Source: a virus
DNA length: 45,520 nt
Reading direction: 5' to 3' (one strand)
IMG/VR virus record: IMGVR_UViG_3300024999_002322
Location: 1 to 45,520 of that record
This document shows positions 29,941 through 38,901 of this stretch, one piece after another. Below the pieces are notes generated by a model. It ran no database searches. It was not told the origin of the DNA and saw nothing but the letters and a program-made list of their open reading frames with translations. Position numbers and translations under genes: made by a program. Position 1 is the first letter of the stretch; each line of letters starts with the position of its first letter.

Positions 29941-32553
29941 ATGAGTGATACCATGCTTTTTATACCGGTTGATATGATTTACCCTAACCCTCTTAACCCC
30001 AGGAAATACTTTGACCCGGCAGCCATGGACGAGATGGTCAGCAGTATCAAGCAGGTGGGTATAATCCAGCCGGTAGTTGTGGTTAAGGATGAGGATGAAA
30101 CTACGACACGTTTTAGACTTGTCGTCGGTGAGCGCAGGTGGAGAGCAGCGGAAATGGCAGGGCTAAAAGACATGCCGGCAATGGTGCGGGAACTCACGAA
30201 AGAGCAGGAACTTGAGATAGCTATAATTGAGAATCTGCAGAGAAAAGATGTAAATGCCATCGAAGAGGCACACGGTTTTAAAGCTATGCAGGACAATGGT
30301 ATGACACAAGAGGCCCTGGCTGAACGGTTGGGCTGTAGTCAAGGCCATATCGCTAACCGGCTTAGGCTTTTAGACCTACCGGAAGACATTCAAGAAAATA
30401 TTTCACGCGGAATAATTACGGCCAGCCATGCCAAGGAACTATTGGTGGCTAATAAAATCAATCCTGAGATTATGGCAAGAGTGGCACAAAAAATCGTTGA
30501 GGAAGGAATATCCGTTAGGGTTGCAGCAAGCTATATACAGCAAAATCTATGGAATTTCTCTAAGCCGCTCCAGGCCTCAAAAATTAACGAATATAAAATA
30601 TTTTTTAATCCGGAGAACTGTGAGCGGTGCAAGAATAAAGCAATGTTAAAAGTACCGGCCGGCATGATGGTAGGCGGTGAAAAATCAGAGCAACTTCGCT
30701 GCATAAATCCTGATTGTTGGAACGCCAAGAACCTGGACGCTATGAGGGAAATGAATCGGCAGCGGAGTAGTGACGTGCATCCGGAGCCAGACAATGAAGA
30801 GGGCGACCTTTGGGAAAATTCTAAACCTCTGTATGGTGACACTGTTGTTTTCGACTCAATGATTGAATGTCGGGGCTGCCATGACAAAAAGGTCCTGTTG
30901 AATCCAAGCGGCAAGAAAGAACTCCGATGTACTGATGTGGAGTGTTGGAAAACTCAGCAGAAAGAGGCTAAAGAAAGGCGTGGTCATGTAATCCAGTCGG
31001 TACCAAAAGAAATGGTTAAGCATGAAGAGCGCCAGGGTGTGCAGGAAAGTTTTGAAAAAATCAATGAAGCTGCAGCAGCGGAAGTTTTGGCTGTCTACCA
31101 AGAGGTTACTGCAGTTTCTGAACAAGAAAGTGACCAGCAAGCTGCAGTTATGCCGATAGCCTCACCTAACCCTGCCATAGCTAAGTTAATAGAGCAGTCA
31201 AGGCAGGTTTGGGAGGATGAAGCTGTTCGGACTTGGGGTGAGCCTGAAATTGCCATGGATCGAGAATCAATATTGCCGCTAGGTGAATTGATCGAACACT
31301 GGAAACATAAATGCGAAGTATGCATAGAGGCCACCACTATACCTGAGCAAATGGAAGGTTCGACAATAATAATCCATGAGCAATGCATTAAGTTTGTTGC
31401 TAAAGGTGAATTCGTAATTAATGACGGTAAGTTAATCATTGGTAATGATAATAATTACGTTAAAGATGTTGAGCCAGAGCTGCCTGCATATTATCGAATC
31501 AGTGGAACGTATGGTGGACATAAAAGTATTAGGCAGCTAGTAGGTATAGTGACGCCTTCTAGAACAATTTTTATTAACAGCTTCTATGGTGCCACGATGC
31601 GGAAGGACATATATGACAAGTGGATCAAGGTGGTGGATGAGCTGCCACCGGTGGAAACTGCAGATATAGGCCCGGATGAAGCTTTGGAAATTGTGCTTAA
31701 GACAGACACAGAGCAGTTGGATAGTGATTGGACTGATTCTCTTATTGGTTGTGGTAACTGTGGCAAATTTGCAAAAGGTTTATGCACTGGAGGCCAGAGA
31801 GATTGTGTTGAAAATGAATTTATTAATTGGCTAGATGATGAGGCCGAGGCCGAAGCTGTGAACGATATGGCCGAAAGTGTTACTGAAACACCGGAAATCG
31901 TGAACGATGAACATAATGTCTCATATTCAGAATCGCTTATAGCAGCGACACGGGGCATGACATGTACACATATTAATTGCGTTGATGGTTGTAAATATAT
32001 GGTTAAGGTCACACACAATAAAGATAAGGTGACTAATAGGTGTGTCAATCCGGAATTTGCTAGTATTGCATTTAATCCAGATATAGTCCAGGAGTTTAAT
32101 CAGGGTGCTAATGAAAAATGGCAAACTTGCCGGGGTGTGTTTGAGACAGCAGAGACGGATCCAGAACCGGAAGCTATAAAATTAAATAGCTATCAGAAAA
32201 TAATGCGCCAGTACGTTTGTAAACTTTGTCCTAATTTTAACGTGGATTTGTGCCAGCAAACAAATATAGAAAACCCTTGGGAAAACCGTCACTGCCTAGA
32301 TAAGCAGGAGTTGAAATTCAGAGATAAAACAGGCCGCATAATGTTTGTTTCTGCTGGACTTGGAAAAGCCGAATACGGGACATTTTACCGAAAGTCACCT
32401 AACCATACGGGGATGCACAGGGTAAAAAGTCCAGCTATGCCGATGATGCCGAGCAGAGACGAAGCCGAGCGTAATTTTATTTTTTATGCCAGAGATAAGG
32501 GCTTTGTATTTGTTGTGGAGGAAGAAGGTAACGACCAGGCGGATGCTGTTTAG
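29941..32553 (+). CDS. Large ParB/KorB-like DNA-binding protein with multiple zinc clusters
   Basis: An 870-residue protein. Residues 1-190 are a full ParB/Spo0J N-terminal region: CTP-binding GERRWRAA at 63-70, ENLQRKDVNAIEEA at 97-110, and the parS-reading HTH at about 125-146 (LAERLGCSQGHIANRLRLLDLP). The rest is not the usual dimerisation tail. It carries at least six Cys clusters starting near residues 227, 310, 459, 604, 675 and 760, mostly CxxC paired with later Cys, so it likely binds several zinc ions. No ParA gene is visible. It may act as a partition clamp or as a KorB-like regulator on the parS-like palindromes. AAAAGGGGTGA gives a good ribosome site. Confidence 0.85.
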   Translation: MSDTMLFIPVDMIYPNPLNPRKYFDPAAMDEMVSSIKQVGIIQPVVVVKDEDETTTRFRLVVGERRWRAAEMAGLKDMPAMVRELTKEQELEIAIIENLQRKDVNAIEEAHGFKAMQDNGMTQEALAERLGCSQGHIANRLRLLDLPEDIQENISRGIITASHAKELLVANKINPEIMARVAQKIVEEGISVRVAASYIQQNLWNFSKPLQASKINEYKIFFNPENCERCKNKAMLKVPAGMMVGGEKSEQLRCINPDCWNAKNLDAMREMNRQRSSDVHPEPDNEEGDLWENSKPLYGDTVVFDSMIECRGCHDKKVLLNPSGKKELRCTDVECWKTQQKEAKERRGHVIQSVPKEMVKHEERQGVQESFEKINEAAAAEVLAVYQEVTAVSEQESDQQAAVMPIASPNPAIAKLIEQSRQVWEDEAVRTWGEPEIAMDRESILPLGELIEHWKHKCEVCIEATTIPEQMEGSTIIIHEQCIKFVAKGEFVINDGKLIIGNDNNYVKDVEPELPAYYRISGTYGGHKSIRQLVGIVTPSRTIFINSFYGATMRKDIYDKWIKVVDELPPVETADIGPDEALEIVLKTDTEQLDSDWTDSLIGCGNCGKFAKGLCTGGQRDCVENEFINWLDDEAEAEAVNDMAESVTETPEIVNDEHNVSYSESLIAATRGMTCTHINCVDGCKYMVKVTHNKDKVTNRCVNPEFASIAFNPDIVQEFNQGANEKWQTCRGVFETAETDPEPEAIKLNSYQKIMRQYVCKLCPNFNVDLCQQTNIENPWENRHCLDKQELKFRDKTGRIMFVSAGLGKAEYGTFYRKSPNHTGMHRVKSPAMPMMPSRDEAERNFIFYARDKGFVFVVEEEGNDQADAV
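30399..30414. promoter_or_regulatory. Degenerate parS-like site inside the ParB-like gene
   Basis: TATTTCACGCGGAATA matches the palindrome of the other copies at 14 of 16 positions. It lies in codons for ENISRG, so chance is possible, but a parS within parB is a familiar arrangement in Bacillus. Confidence 0.3.
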
Positions 32554-32578
32554 GTAGACTGTCTTAGCAGTCTACCTA
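32551..32578 (+). promoter_or_regulatory. Perfect hairpin at the ParB-like gene stop
   Basis: An 11-bp stem (TAGGTAGACTG with CAGTCTACCTA) and a 6-nt loop begin at the stop codon. No U tract follows, so it is more likely an mRNA-stabilising or processing hairpin than a terminator. Confidence 0.6.
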
Positions 32579-32615
32579 CTGCCGGACTTAAATTAGCTTA
32601 GGAGGGGGAAAGCCA

Positions 32616-33104
32616 ATGTCTGAACGGAATGAAGAGTATTTTGCTAAGGTTGACCATGTAGTGGTGTATTGTGAAAGTAATCAGGCTGAGTTGGAGAAGT
32701 TGCAGACTAAGGCCAAAAAGTTAGCCTACTTACACGAACAGCTTAAAGATATATCTCCTGATGTGGTGTTGAAGGGTTTTGCCAGGTTTTCTAAAGCCAG
32801 GGTACGGCCTTTAGATCAGCAGATGGCCGCATATAGGCAGAAAATGCAGGAGAAGATGGATGTGCAGGTAGCCCAGATGCCTTTTACTGAGCAGGAAGCC
32901 CGGGCGATGATTGGCAAAAGGGTTGTGCTGACTGCTAAGGACCTGTCCGGTAAGCCGTATGAAGTTAGGGGAACTATGGTAGACGTGAAGCCGCATGCAC
33001 AGTATCCGTGGGCGCTGCATATCAGAAAGTTGAGAGCTAGAAAGACGGTTAGTATATATTCACCGGAGCCGGGAGTTTTATTAGGACTTCGGGAAGCTAA
33101 ATGA
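32616..33104 (+). CDS. Early hypothetical protein
   Basis: A 162-residue protein with AGGAGGGGG before the ATG. The N-terminal half is helical and basic (ELEKLQTKAKKLAYLHEQLK, RPLDQQMAAYRQKMQEKM). The C-terminal half is a small beta barrel-like segment (GKRVVLTAKDLSGKPYEVRGTMVDVKP) that resembles SH3-type folds. It overlaps the RusA gene by 4 nt (ATGA). No family recognised; an accessory role in recombination or replication is suggested only by position. Confidence 0.55.
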   Translation: MSERNEEYFAKVDHVVVYCESNQAELEKLQTKAKKLAYLHEQLKDISPDVVLKGFARFSKARVRPLDQQMAAYRQKMQEKMDVQVAQMPFTEQEARAMIGKRVVLTAKDLSGKPYEVRGTMVDVKPHAQYPWALHIRKLRARKTVSIYSPEPGVLLGLREAK

Positions 33105-33571
33105 CCAGGCTTAGCCTCCAGCAGTTTAAACAGTTGACCAAGAAGGGAATACGGGCCACCAAGCCCGTAATCCTTCCACCGGTGCAGGTTCATTGGGACG
33201 CAAAGAGGCTGCCGGGAGGGGTGTGGATACAGGTACCTTTTTCCCCGGTCAGTCTGAACGAATGGAAGAACTGGCACTGGGCGAAGCAGGGGAAGTATAA
33301 AGATGAGCTGGCCGAGGCTATTGGCAAGCTGGTCCTGTGTTTTGGACTTCCAAAGTTTGAGCGGGCGACAGTGCAGATAATTCACTACTTCAAGGTAAAT
33401 CGCAGGCGGGATCCGTCAGACAATTATGCACCTAAATTTTTAATGGATGCGTTGGTGCGGGCCGGGATCCTGGAGGATGACAACGGGGAGTTGGTGACGG
33501 TACCGGTGCCTGAACTAAAGGTGGACAAAGAGCGACCCAGGACGGAAGTATTTATACGCGCTATTAATTAA
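33101..33571 (+). CDS. rusA: RusA-like Holliday junction resolvase
   Basis: A 156-residue protein. The C-terminal 110 residues carry the RusA fold with PFSPVSLNEWKNWHW, then RRRDPSDNYAPKFLMDALVRAGILEDDN, where the conserved Asp residues coordinate the metal. RusA cuts four-way junctions as a dimer and removes branches from phage DNA before packaging. The first 40 residues are an extra basic leader. The ATG overlaps the upstream stop. It sits near the end of the early operon, the usual place for rusA. Confidence 0.9.
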   Translation: MTRLSLQQFKQLTKKGIRATKPVILPPVQVHWDAKRLPGGVWIQVPFSPVSLNEWKNWHWAKQGKYKDELAEAIGKLVLCFGLPKFERATVQIIHYFKVNRRRDPSDNYAPKFLMDALVRAGILEDDNGELVTVPVPELKVDKERPRTEVFIRAIN

Positions 33572-33588
33572 AGGGTGGTGAGTGGGGA

Positions 33589-33885
33589 ATGAGTGTGCGG
33601 AGATATGTGACGGAACTATCAGATCACGCATGGAAGAGATATGTTGAGCGGGGTGGGACGTTAATCCGAAAGAAGTTAGTCAACTATATTCATGTGAGGC
33701 TAAATAATCAGATAGGCGGTACCGGAATTATTGTAGGTAAGTCTGGCACTATCTGGCTTCCGATTAGTGGGCTGTTGTGTGCTGGACTAAGGATAAATAT
33801 GTTTGGAAGGCTGGTTGTTACCACTTTTATTGTTATGGACAGAGAGGACCAATTTGAGCAGTTGAGGGAGTTAGAAGTTAGTTAG
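33589..33885 (+). CDS. Early hypothetical protein
   Basis: A 98-residue protein with GGTGGTGAGTGGGGA before the ATG. It begins with ELSDHAWKRYVERGG, a pattern seen in small phage proteins with an RNase-toxin-like or RelE-like layout. A beta-rich core (GIIVGKSGTIWLPISGLLCAG, RLVVTTFIVM) follows. No catalytic residues can be assigned, so it is left as unknown. Confidence 0.5.
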   Translation: MSVRRYVTELSDHAWKRYVERGGTLIRKKLVNYIHVRLNNQIGGTGIIVGKSGTIWLPISGLLCAGLRINMFGRLVVTTFIVMDREDQFEQLRELEVS

Positions 33886-33895
33886 GAGTGATGAT

Positions 33896-34180
33896 ATGGA
33901 CAGGGCAAGTTCGATTGATAACTTCTTAGCAGACTGCGAGGAAAGCGACAGCATAGTTGATTATATCAGGCAAGAGCATGAAAAACTTGTTGATGAATAC
34001 GGATATAGAGTTATTAACGACATTGAGAACGCCTGCTGTTTGCAGATGGCGTCTACCGATGAGGATGAATATAAAAAGGCTGTTTCCAAGCTTACAAAGG
34101 CAACGATATTAGAAATAAGTGCAACCGTGGCCTTCTTGGCCGGGATGGTTGCTTGTTATGAGAAGTTAAAGCAGAAATAA
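33896..34180 (+). CDS. Early hypothetical helical protein
   Basis: A 94-residue acidic, almost fully helical protein ending in a weakly hydrophobic helix (ILEISATVAFLAGMVACYEKLKQK) that could be a membrane anchor or a packing helix. TTAGGAGTGAT precedes the ATG. No family recognised. Confidence 0.5.
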   Translation: MDRASSIDNFLADCEESDSIVDYIRQEHEKLVDEYGYRVINDIENACCLQMASTDEDEYKKAVSKLTKATILEISATVAFLAGMVACYEKLKQK

Positions 34181-34187
34181 ATAACAA

Positions 34188-34207
34188 AGCCAGGTTAACG
34201 CCTGGCT
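34188..34207 (+). promoter_or_regulatory. Hairpin before the late regulator gene
   Basis: AGCCAGG/CCTGGCT forms a perfect 7-bp stem with a 6-nt loop and no U tract. It lies about 30 nt upstream of the sigma-like gene and may influence its expression. Confidence 0.45.
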
Positions 34208-34237
34208 AATACATATTTATCGGGGGAGGTGGGATTG

Positions 34238-34702
34238 ATGCAGGATCTTATTCAGGAATATAAGAAGTCGATTAAGACTTTGCGCAACGCCAAAACAGTA
34301 CCGGTGCAGTGCAACAGCATGATCTCAGACACCCTTTGGGCAGTTGAAGTCATGGAGACGGGGAAAATACCGGGCACCAAGTGGACAGTCGCAAGGTGGG
34401 CAAAGGATAAACGCGAAATACCCGTAGATATGCAGACCATGGCTGGCTACTTGACTGATAGAAGAACTGAAGTTCAACCACTTTCCGAGGAGAAGAAAGA
34501 AATACTGAGAAAGCTGTTATCTGCACTAACAGGGCGCGAGAGGGAAGCCTACTACCTAGTTCGTGGAGAAAAGTTTTCTTTTGCCCAGGCTGGGCGCTAT
34601 ATGGGTTGCAGTAAGGGCAGTGTTCAAAATTTTGTTAGCCGTGCAGAAAAAAAGATTATTCTTGTCGTACGAAAGCAAACTATTGGTAGAGGGGCAATTT
34701 AA
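34238..34702 (+). CDS. Sigma-70 region-4-like late transcription regulator
   Basis: A 154-residue protein. The C-terminal part (about 85-150) matches sigma region 4: SALTGREREAYYLVRGEKFSFAQAGRYMGCSKGSVQNFVSRAEKKI, here split by its loops, with a recognition helix after the turn. The N-terminal helical part resembles ArpU/RinA-type phage regulators. The ATG at 34238 has GGGGGAGG 8 nt upstream. It is the last gene before the terminator and the packaging genes, the standard place for the late gene activator in Gram-positive siphophages. Confidence 0.8.
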   Translation: MQDLIQEYKKSIKTLRNAKTVPVQCNSMISDTLWAVEVMETGKIPGTKWTVARWAKDKREIPVDMQTMAGYLTDRRTEVQPLSEEKKEILRKLLSALTGREREAYYLVRGEKFSFAQAGRYMGCSKGSVQNFVSRAEKKIILVVRKQTIGRGAI

Positions 34703-34731
34703 AGCCGCCTGGTGAGGGCGGTTTTTGTTTT
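34702..34731 (+). terminator. Early-late boundary terminator
   Basis: CCGCC pairs with GGCGG (extended by AA-TT pairs) and is followed by TTTTTGTTTTT. It overlaps the stop of the sigma-like gene and separates early from packaging genes. Confidence 0.8.
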
Positions 34732-34754
34732 TATATGACTAAGAGGTGGTGGTT

Positions 34755-35525
34755 TTGGCAAAATGGACAGCAGAAAAAAAGCAAGAGGTATTGGCCATGG
34801 CCGAGACCGCCACTATTCGGGAAGCCTCTGAAAAGTTTGGCGTGCCTGAGGGTACAATTAAGAGATGGCGAAGCGAACTAAGAGAGAAAACCGAACCGAA
34901 CCGGAAAAGTGAACCGAAAAAGAACCATGAACCAAACCCAGATGAAATCAGCTGGATTGATATTGAAAACGAATATGTTACAGATGTTCGTCGGAAGGCT
35001 TGTACGCTTGAGGATTTAAGTAAAAAGTATAGCATACCTATCCAGACTATATATGATCAATCAGCGGCCAATAAGTGGAGTGAAAAAAGAAGGACATACA
35101 GAGAGAGAACGAAGGAAAAAGCCAGGGAGAAATTATCCGAAAAAGTTAGTTCTGACGTGGCAGTAGCGTTAGCAAAGCATTTCAAACTATCAGACACAGT
35201 TATCAAGATAGTGGAAAAGGCTTTATCCGACGAAAAAGAGCTTTATAAGTATGTGGAGAAGCTCCGGACAGGAACTGGCCCTGGCGAATTCAAAGAGGAA
35301 ATCACCTATGAGGTTATTGAGTCGCTCAATGACGGTAAACTTCTGAATATCGTCAACGCATTGGATAAGCTTCAAAAGATGCAGCGTCAAACACTTTGCA
35401 TCATGGATGAAAAGGATAAGCAGCGAATTGATTTGGTGAAGGCAAAATTAGAGCAGGGCGGGGATCCCGGTAAAGGTGATTCCTGGGCAGACCTGGTAGT
35501 CGGTGATGACGATGAAGAATCTTAG
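34755..35525 (+). CDS. Terminase small subunit
   Basis: About 256 residues. Residues 1-45 form a helix-turn-helix (EVLAMAETATIREASEKFGVPEGTIKRWRSEL). A second HTH follows near 80-110 (LEDLSKKYSIPIQTIYDQSAANKW), then a basic linker (RTYRERTKEKAREKL) and a helical oligomerisation region. The double HTH and place directly before the large terminase identify the DNA-recognition subunit that selects packaging substrates. The TTG at 34755 is favoured by spacing to AAGAGGTGG; GTG codons at 34746 and 34749 are alternatives. It overlaps the large subunit gene by about 20 nt. Confidence 0.82.
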   Translation: MAKWTAEKKQEVLAMAETATIREASEKFGVPEGTIKRWRSELREKTEPNRKSEPKKNHEPNPDEISWIDIENEYVTDVRRKACTLEDLSKKYSIPIQTIYDQSAANKWSEKRRTYRERTKEKAREKLSEKVSSDVAVALAKHFKLSDTVIKIVEKALSDEKELYKYVEKLRTGTGPGEFKEEITYEVIESLNDGKLLNIVNALDKLQKMQRQTLCIMDEKDKQRIDLVKAKLEQGGDPGKGDSWADLVVGDDDEES

Positions 35526-36972
35526 TCCGGAGCAGAAGAAGGAACTCAAAAAGAAAGGTCAGACTAAACCGGTTTGGTGGGTGAAAAATGTCCTGGGTGT
35601 TATCCCATGGAGCAAGCAGCAAGAGATATTGAATTCAGTCAGGGACAATCCAAGAACTGCAGTCCGGAGCTGTCACGGCATAGGAAAGTCATTCACCGCA
35701 GGTCAAGTCATCCTGTGGTTTTTGTTCAACTTCCCTAGAAGCATTGTTCTCTCAACCGCTCCAACATGGCGCCAGGTGGAGAAGTTGGTCTGGAAGGAAG
35801 TCAGATCCGGCTACAAAAAGGCAAAGGTCAGACTAGGAGGCAAGCTCCTGCCAGTGCGACCGGAAATTCAGATCATCCAGGATGAATGGTATGCAATGGG
35901 GCTAAGCACTAACGACCCGGATCGCTTTCAGGGGTACCATGAGAAATACATCCTGATAGTGGTTGATGAGGCTGCCGGTGTTCCAGAAGATATATTTTTA
36001 GCCGTTGATGGTGTGCTAACGTCAGCACATGCACGCCTTTTATTGTTAGGTAACCCTACATCATTGAGCGGTACCTTCTATAATGCTTTCCGGGGCACTG
36101 GCTGGAATACTATTGCGATATCTGCCTTTGATACGCCGAACTTCACGGAATTTGGCATCACGGAAGATGACGTTGCCAGTGATGCCTGGGAGAGTAAAAT
36201 AACCGGTCCGCTGCCCAACCCTAAATTGATTACACCTGCCTGGGTAGCCGATAAGTACCTTCGCTGGGGGCCTGATTCACCGGCTTATCAAGCCAGGGCA
36301 AAAGGACAGTTCCCGACCGAGGCAGACGATACACTTATTCCGCTGGCTTGGATTGAGGCAGCCATGGAGCGCGAGGTAAACAAATTAACTCCGGTCAGGA
36401 TTGGAAATGATGTGGCCCGTTTTGGTAGTGATAAAACAGTAATTTGCACACGCAAAGGCCTTAAGGTTCTGCCGCTCAAGGTGTACGCCAAGAAGGACAC
36501 CATGGAGACAGCTGGCCTGGCTATAGCTGAGCAGAAACATTATAACGCTGAGCATATACTGGTTGATGTTATTGGCCAGGGTGCTGGTGTAGTTGACCGA
36601 CTGAAGGAGCAGGGCTATCCTGTGGTAGCCATTAACGTGGCAGAGTCAGCGACGGATCCGGAAAGGTTTGCTGATTTGAGATCCGAAATGTGGTGGAACT
36701 TAAGGTATTTACTTGACCCAAATCCTAAGGGTAACCCCAATCCTATAGCGCTGCCGAAGGATGATGAGCTCCTAGGTGACCTGAGCGGGATTAAATACAA
36801 GTATACCAGCAAGGGACAAATCAGGGTTGAAAGTAAGGATGAGATGAAAAAGCGGATTAAGCGGAGCCCTGACCGGGGTGACGCTGTTGTGCTGGCATTC
36901 GGCGATCCGAACAGGGGTGAAGCAAGTGCCAAAGACCTGGCTGCATTAGGGGGGATTAGAATTTATGGCTGA
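35506..36972 (+). CDS. Terminase large subunit
   Basis: A 488-residue packaging motor. The N-terminal ATPase has Walker A CHGIGKS at 56-62 and Walker B VVDEA at 152-156, with a GNPTSLSG coupling motif after it. The C-terminal RNase H-like nuclease has Asp ligands in GNDVARFGSDKT, LVDVIGQGAG and PDRGDAVVLAFG. It cuts concatemers and pumps DNA into the prohead through the portal. Start options are ATG 35506 or 35512 within GTGATGACGATG. It overlaps both neighbouring genes, consistent with a tightly coupled packaging operon. Confidence 0.95.
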   Translation: MTMKNLSPEQKKELKKKGQTKPVWWVKNVLGVIPWSKQQEILNSVRDNPRTAVRSCHGIGKSFTAGQVILWFLFNFPRSIVLSTAPTWRQVEKLVWKEVRSGYKKAKVRLGGKLLPVRPEIQIIQDEWYAMGLSTNDPDRFQGYHEKYILIVVDEAAGVPEDIFLAVDGVLTSAHARLLLLGNPTSLSGTFYNAFRGTGWNTIAISAFDTPNFTEFGITEDDVASDAWESKITGPLPNPKLITPAWVADKYLRWGPDSPAYQARAKGQFPTEADDTLIPLAWIEAAMEREVNKLTPVRIGNDVARFGSDKTVICTRKGLKVLPLKVYAKKDTMETAGLAIAEQKHYNAEHILVDVIGQGAGVVDRLKEQGYPVVAINVAESATDPERFADLRSEMWWNLRYLLDPNPKGNPNPIALPKDDELLGDLSGIKYKYTSKGQIRVESKDEMKKRIKRSPDRGDAVVLAFGDPNRGEASAKDLAALGGIRIYG

Positions 36973-37411
36973 TTTCTTACCAGAAAGAGAAGATGGCGAG
37001 TCGGTACCGGACTATAATAAACGTTGTGCTGTAATCCTGAAGGCAAAGCAGGAATATTGGGCGAAAGTTTTGCGGGTGCAGGACTGGGATATAAAAAGCA
37101 CAATTATATCCCGTGAGGAAATGCATCATGAGCTGGAGCGTGATGGCTGTGTAGGATTTTGTACACGCGACAGAACACATAAAGAAGCTTATATTGCCTT
37201 ATTGGTCGATAAATCAAGTGAAGATGATTTTGTCCACGAGATGCTGCATATAGTCCTAGATGACGTTCAAGCCAGGGCATATAATGCATTTGAATCAGTT
37301 GAATCAAGGGCAGTCAGGGAGGCATTAGAACGTGAATTAAAAGAGAGTCTGGAAAGAACTATTAATATGCTTTCCGGGGCACTGCTTAAGGCAAGAGATG
37401 GGGCTATATAA
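36965..37411 (+). CDS. HExxH metallopeptidase-like protein between terminase and portal
   Basis: A 148-residue protein with a zinc-metallopeptidase motif HEMLH at 91-95 (DDFVHEMLHIVLDD), flanked by two helices in a short minimal-protease layout. GGGGGGA lies 9 nt before the ATG, and the gene overlaps the terminase end by 8 nt. Proteins like this are found in this slot in several Firmicutes phages, but the substrate is unknown; a structural or host protein is possible. It is distinct from the capsid protease region downstream. Confidence 0.7.
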   Translation: MADFLPEREDGESVPDYNKRCAVILKAKQEYWAKVLRVQDWDIKSTIISREEMHHELERDGCVGFCTRDRTHKEAYIALLVDKSSEDDFVHEMLHIVLDDVQARAYNAFESVESRAVREALERELKESLERTINMLSGALLKARDGAI

Positions 37412-38901
37412 TGGCTAAAACATTCTGGCTGAAAAAAGCTATCGGTGAGATATCTAAGCTGCTGGCCCCTGTGGTCAGTTTTTCTTTTGGACGTTCAACA
37501 GCTCCCTATGTGTTAAGTAGTCAAAAGGTAAAATACGAACTGACCAAGGCTTTGTATAAAAACACTGAGGACGGCTACAAACTGGGGGCTGCATTCGCCA
37601 GGCCGGTAATTGATACCTGCAACGGCTTCATGGGTACGCCTACACTCCGGAGCGTTGACGAAAACGCTCAGCAGGTCCTGGATGACCATATTGGCCGGTG
37701 GTCTGGTCGGTTCCTGATGGGGCAGCGGAATGCTCTTAGGGACGGTGACCAGTATTTTCGTTTGGTTCGTGTGGATGAAAATAATAGTAAGCTGTACAAA
37801 GAGACTGGACCGCGTATTGATTTAAGGACTATACCGGCAGGACAAATGCAGGACATAGAAGTTGACCCGGAGACGGGTGATATAGCTGCTTATGTCCGGG
37901 AAATTAAGGTTAAGTGGGGTGACAATAAGCGCAAAGAGTACGTTGTCACCGAGCGCATCACTGCAGAACAGACTGAAATTAAGTATTCCGGAAACGAGGT
38001 ACCGGCCGACAAAAATAATTATGAGGTACCTAACCCCTGGGGGTTTATTCCTATTGTTCACCTTAAGAACGAAGCAGAAGAGGATGAACTTTATGGCAGT
38101 TCCGATCTGGAACCAATTGAGCCATACTTGAAGGCATATCATGATGTTATGCTGCACGCTATGCAGGGCTCAAAGCTACATTCTACCCCAAAAATGAAGC
38201 TTAACGTTAAGGATGTCGCTCAGTTCCTATTGGTTAATTTTGGCGTTGATATCAGCAAGGTTAAGCCTGGTGAGAAGCCTAGCATATCCTTGGAAGGCAA
38301 GGAATTGCTCATACTTCGTGATGATGAGGATGCAGGCTTCATCGAAGTGCAGAGCCCGACCGGTGCGGCTGAGGTCCTGCTGAAATTCCTGTTTTATTGC
38401 ATTGTTGACGTAAGCCAGACTCCGGAGTTTGCTTTTGGTACCCACATTAAATCTAGTAATGCCAGCGTGCAGGAACAAATGGTGCCGCTCATCAGGAAAG
38501 TACAGCGCAAGCGGGGACAGTTTGAAGAGCAGTATCAACTACTTGGCCGGATGCTTTTGTCTATGTGGGAGCAGTCCGGAGGTGGTGGGATAAGCACCTA
38601 TGATACTGCAGTAGAGTGGGATCCCATTACTGAGAGAGATGAAAAAGGACTGGCTGAGACTTTGGATAAGTTGGTTAGTGCCTTAAGTAAAGCAGTCACC
38701 GATAATCTCATGAGTCAGCAGGCTGCAGTCGAATTCCTTGCTAACTATGTGCCTACTATGATGGCCTGGATATCCGATGACCCTGAGACACCAGGGGAGA
38801 GGGAACGAATTATTAAAACAATGTTATTGCGGTACCGGTTGGAGGATAGTGAAGGTTTGCTGGATGAGTCAAAAATCCTCAAAGAAGAGGGGGCTGCATA
38901 A
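37411..38901 (+). CDS. Portal protein (SPP1 Gp6-like)
   Basis: A 496-residue portal. The conserved middle (RNALRDGDQYFRLVRVDE, then NPWGFIPIVHLKNEAEEDELYGSSDLEPIEPYLKAYHDVMLHAMQ) matches the SPP1 Gp6-like family, which forms the dodecameric vertex for DNA entry and tail attachment. The TAATG overlap with the preceding gene couples translation. The N terminus has AIGEISKLL, which resembles the repeated GE[M/I] motif in the protease/scaffold protein. Length is normal for the family. Confidence 0.92.
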   Translation: MAKTFWLKKAIGEISKLLAPVVSFSFGRSTAPYVLSSQKVKYELTKALYKNTEDGYKLGAAFARPVIDTCNGFMGTPTLRSVDENAQQVLDDHIGRWSGRFLMGQRNALRDGDQYFRLVRVDENNSKLYKETGPRIDLRTIPAGQMQDIEVDPETGDIAAYVREIKVKWGDNKRKEYVVTERITAEQTEIKYSGNEVPADKNNYEVPNPWGFIPIVHLKNEAEEDELYGSSDLEPIEPYLKAYHDVMLHAMQGSKLHSTPKMKLNVKDVAQFLLVNFGVDISKVKPGEKPSISLEGKELLILRDDEDAGFIEVQSPTGAAEVLLKFLFYCIVDVSQTPEFAFGTHIKSSNASVQEQMVPLIRKVQRKRGQFEEQYQLLGRMLLSMWEQSGGGGISTYDTAVEWDPITERDEKGLAETLDKLVSALSKAVTDNLMSQQAAVEFLANYVPTMMAWISDDPETPGERERIIKTMLLRYRLEDSEGLLDESKILKEEGAA

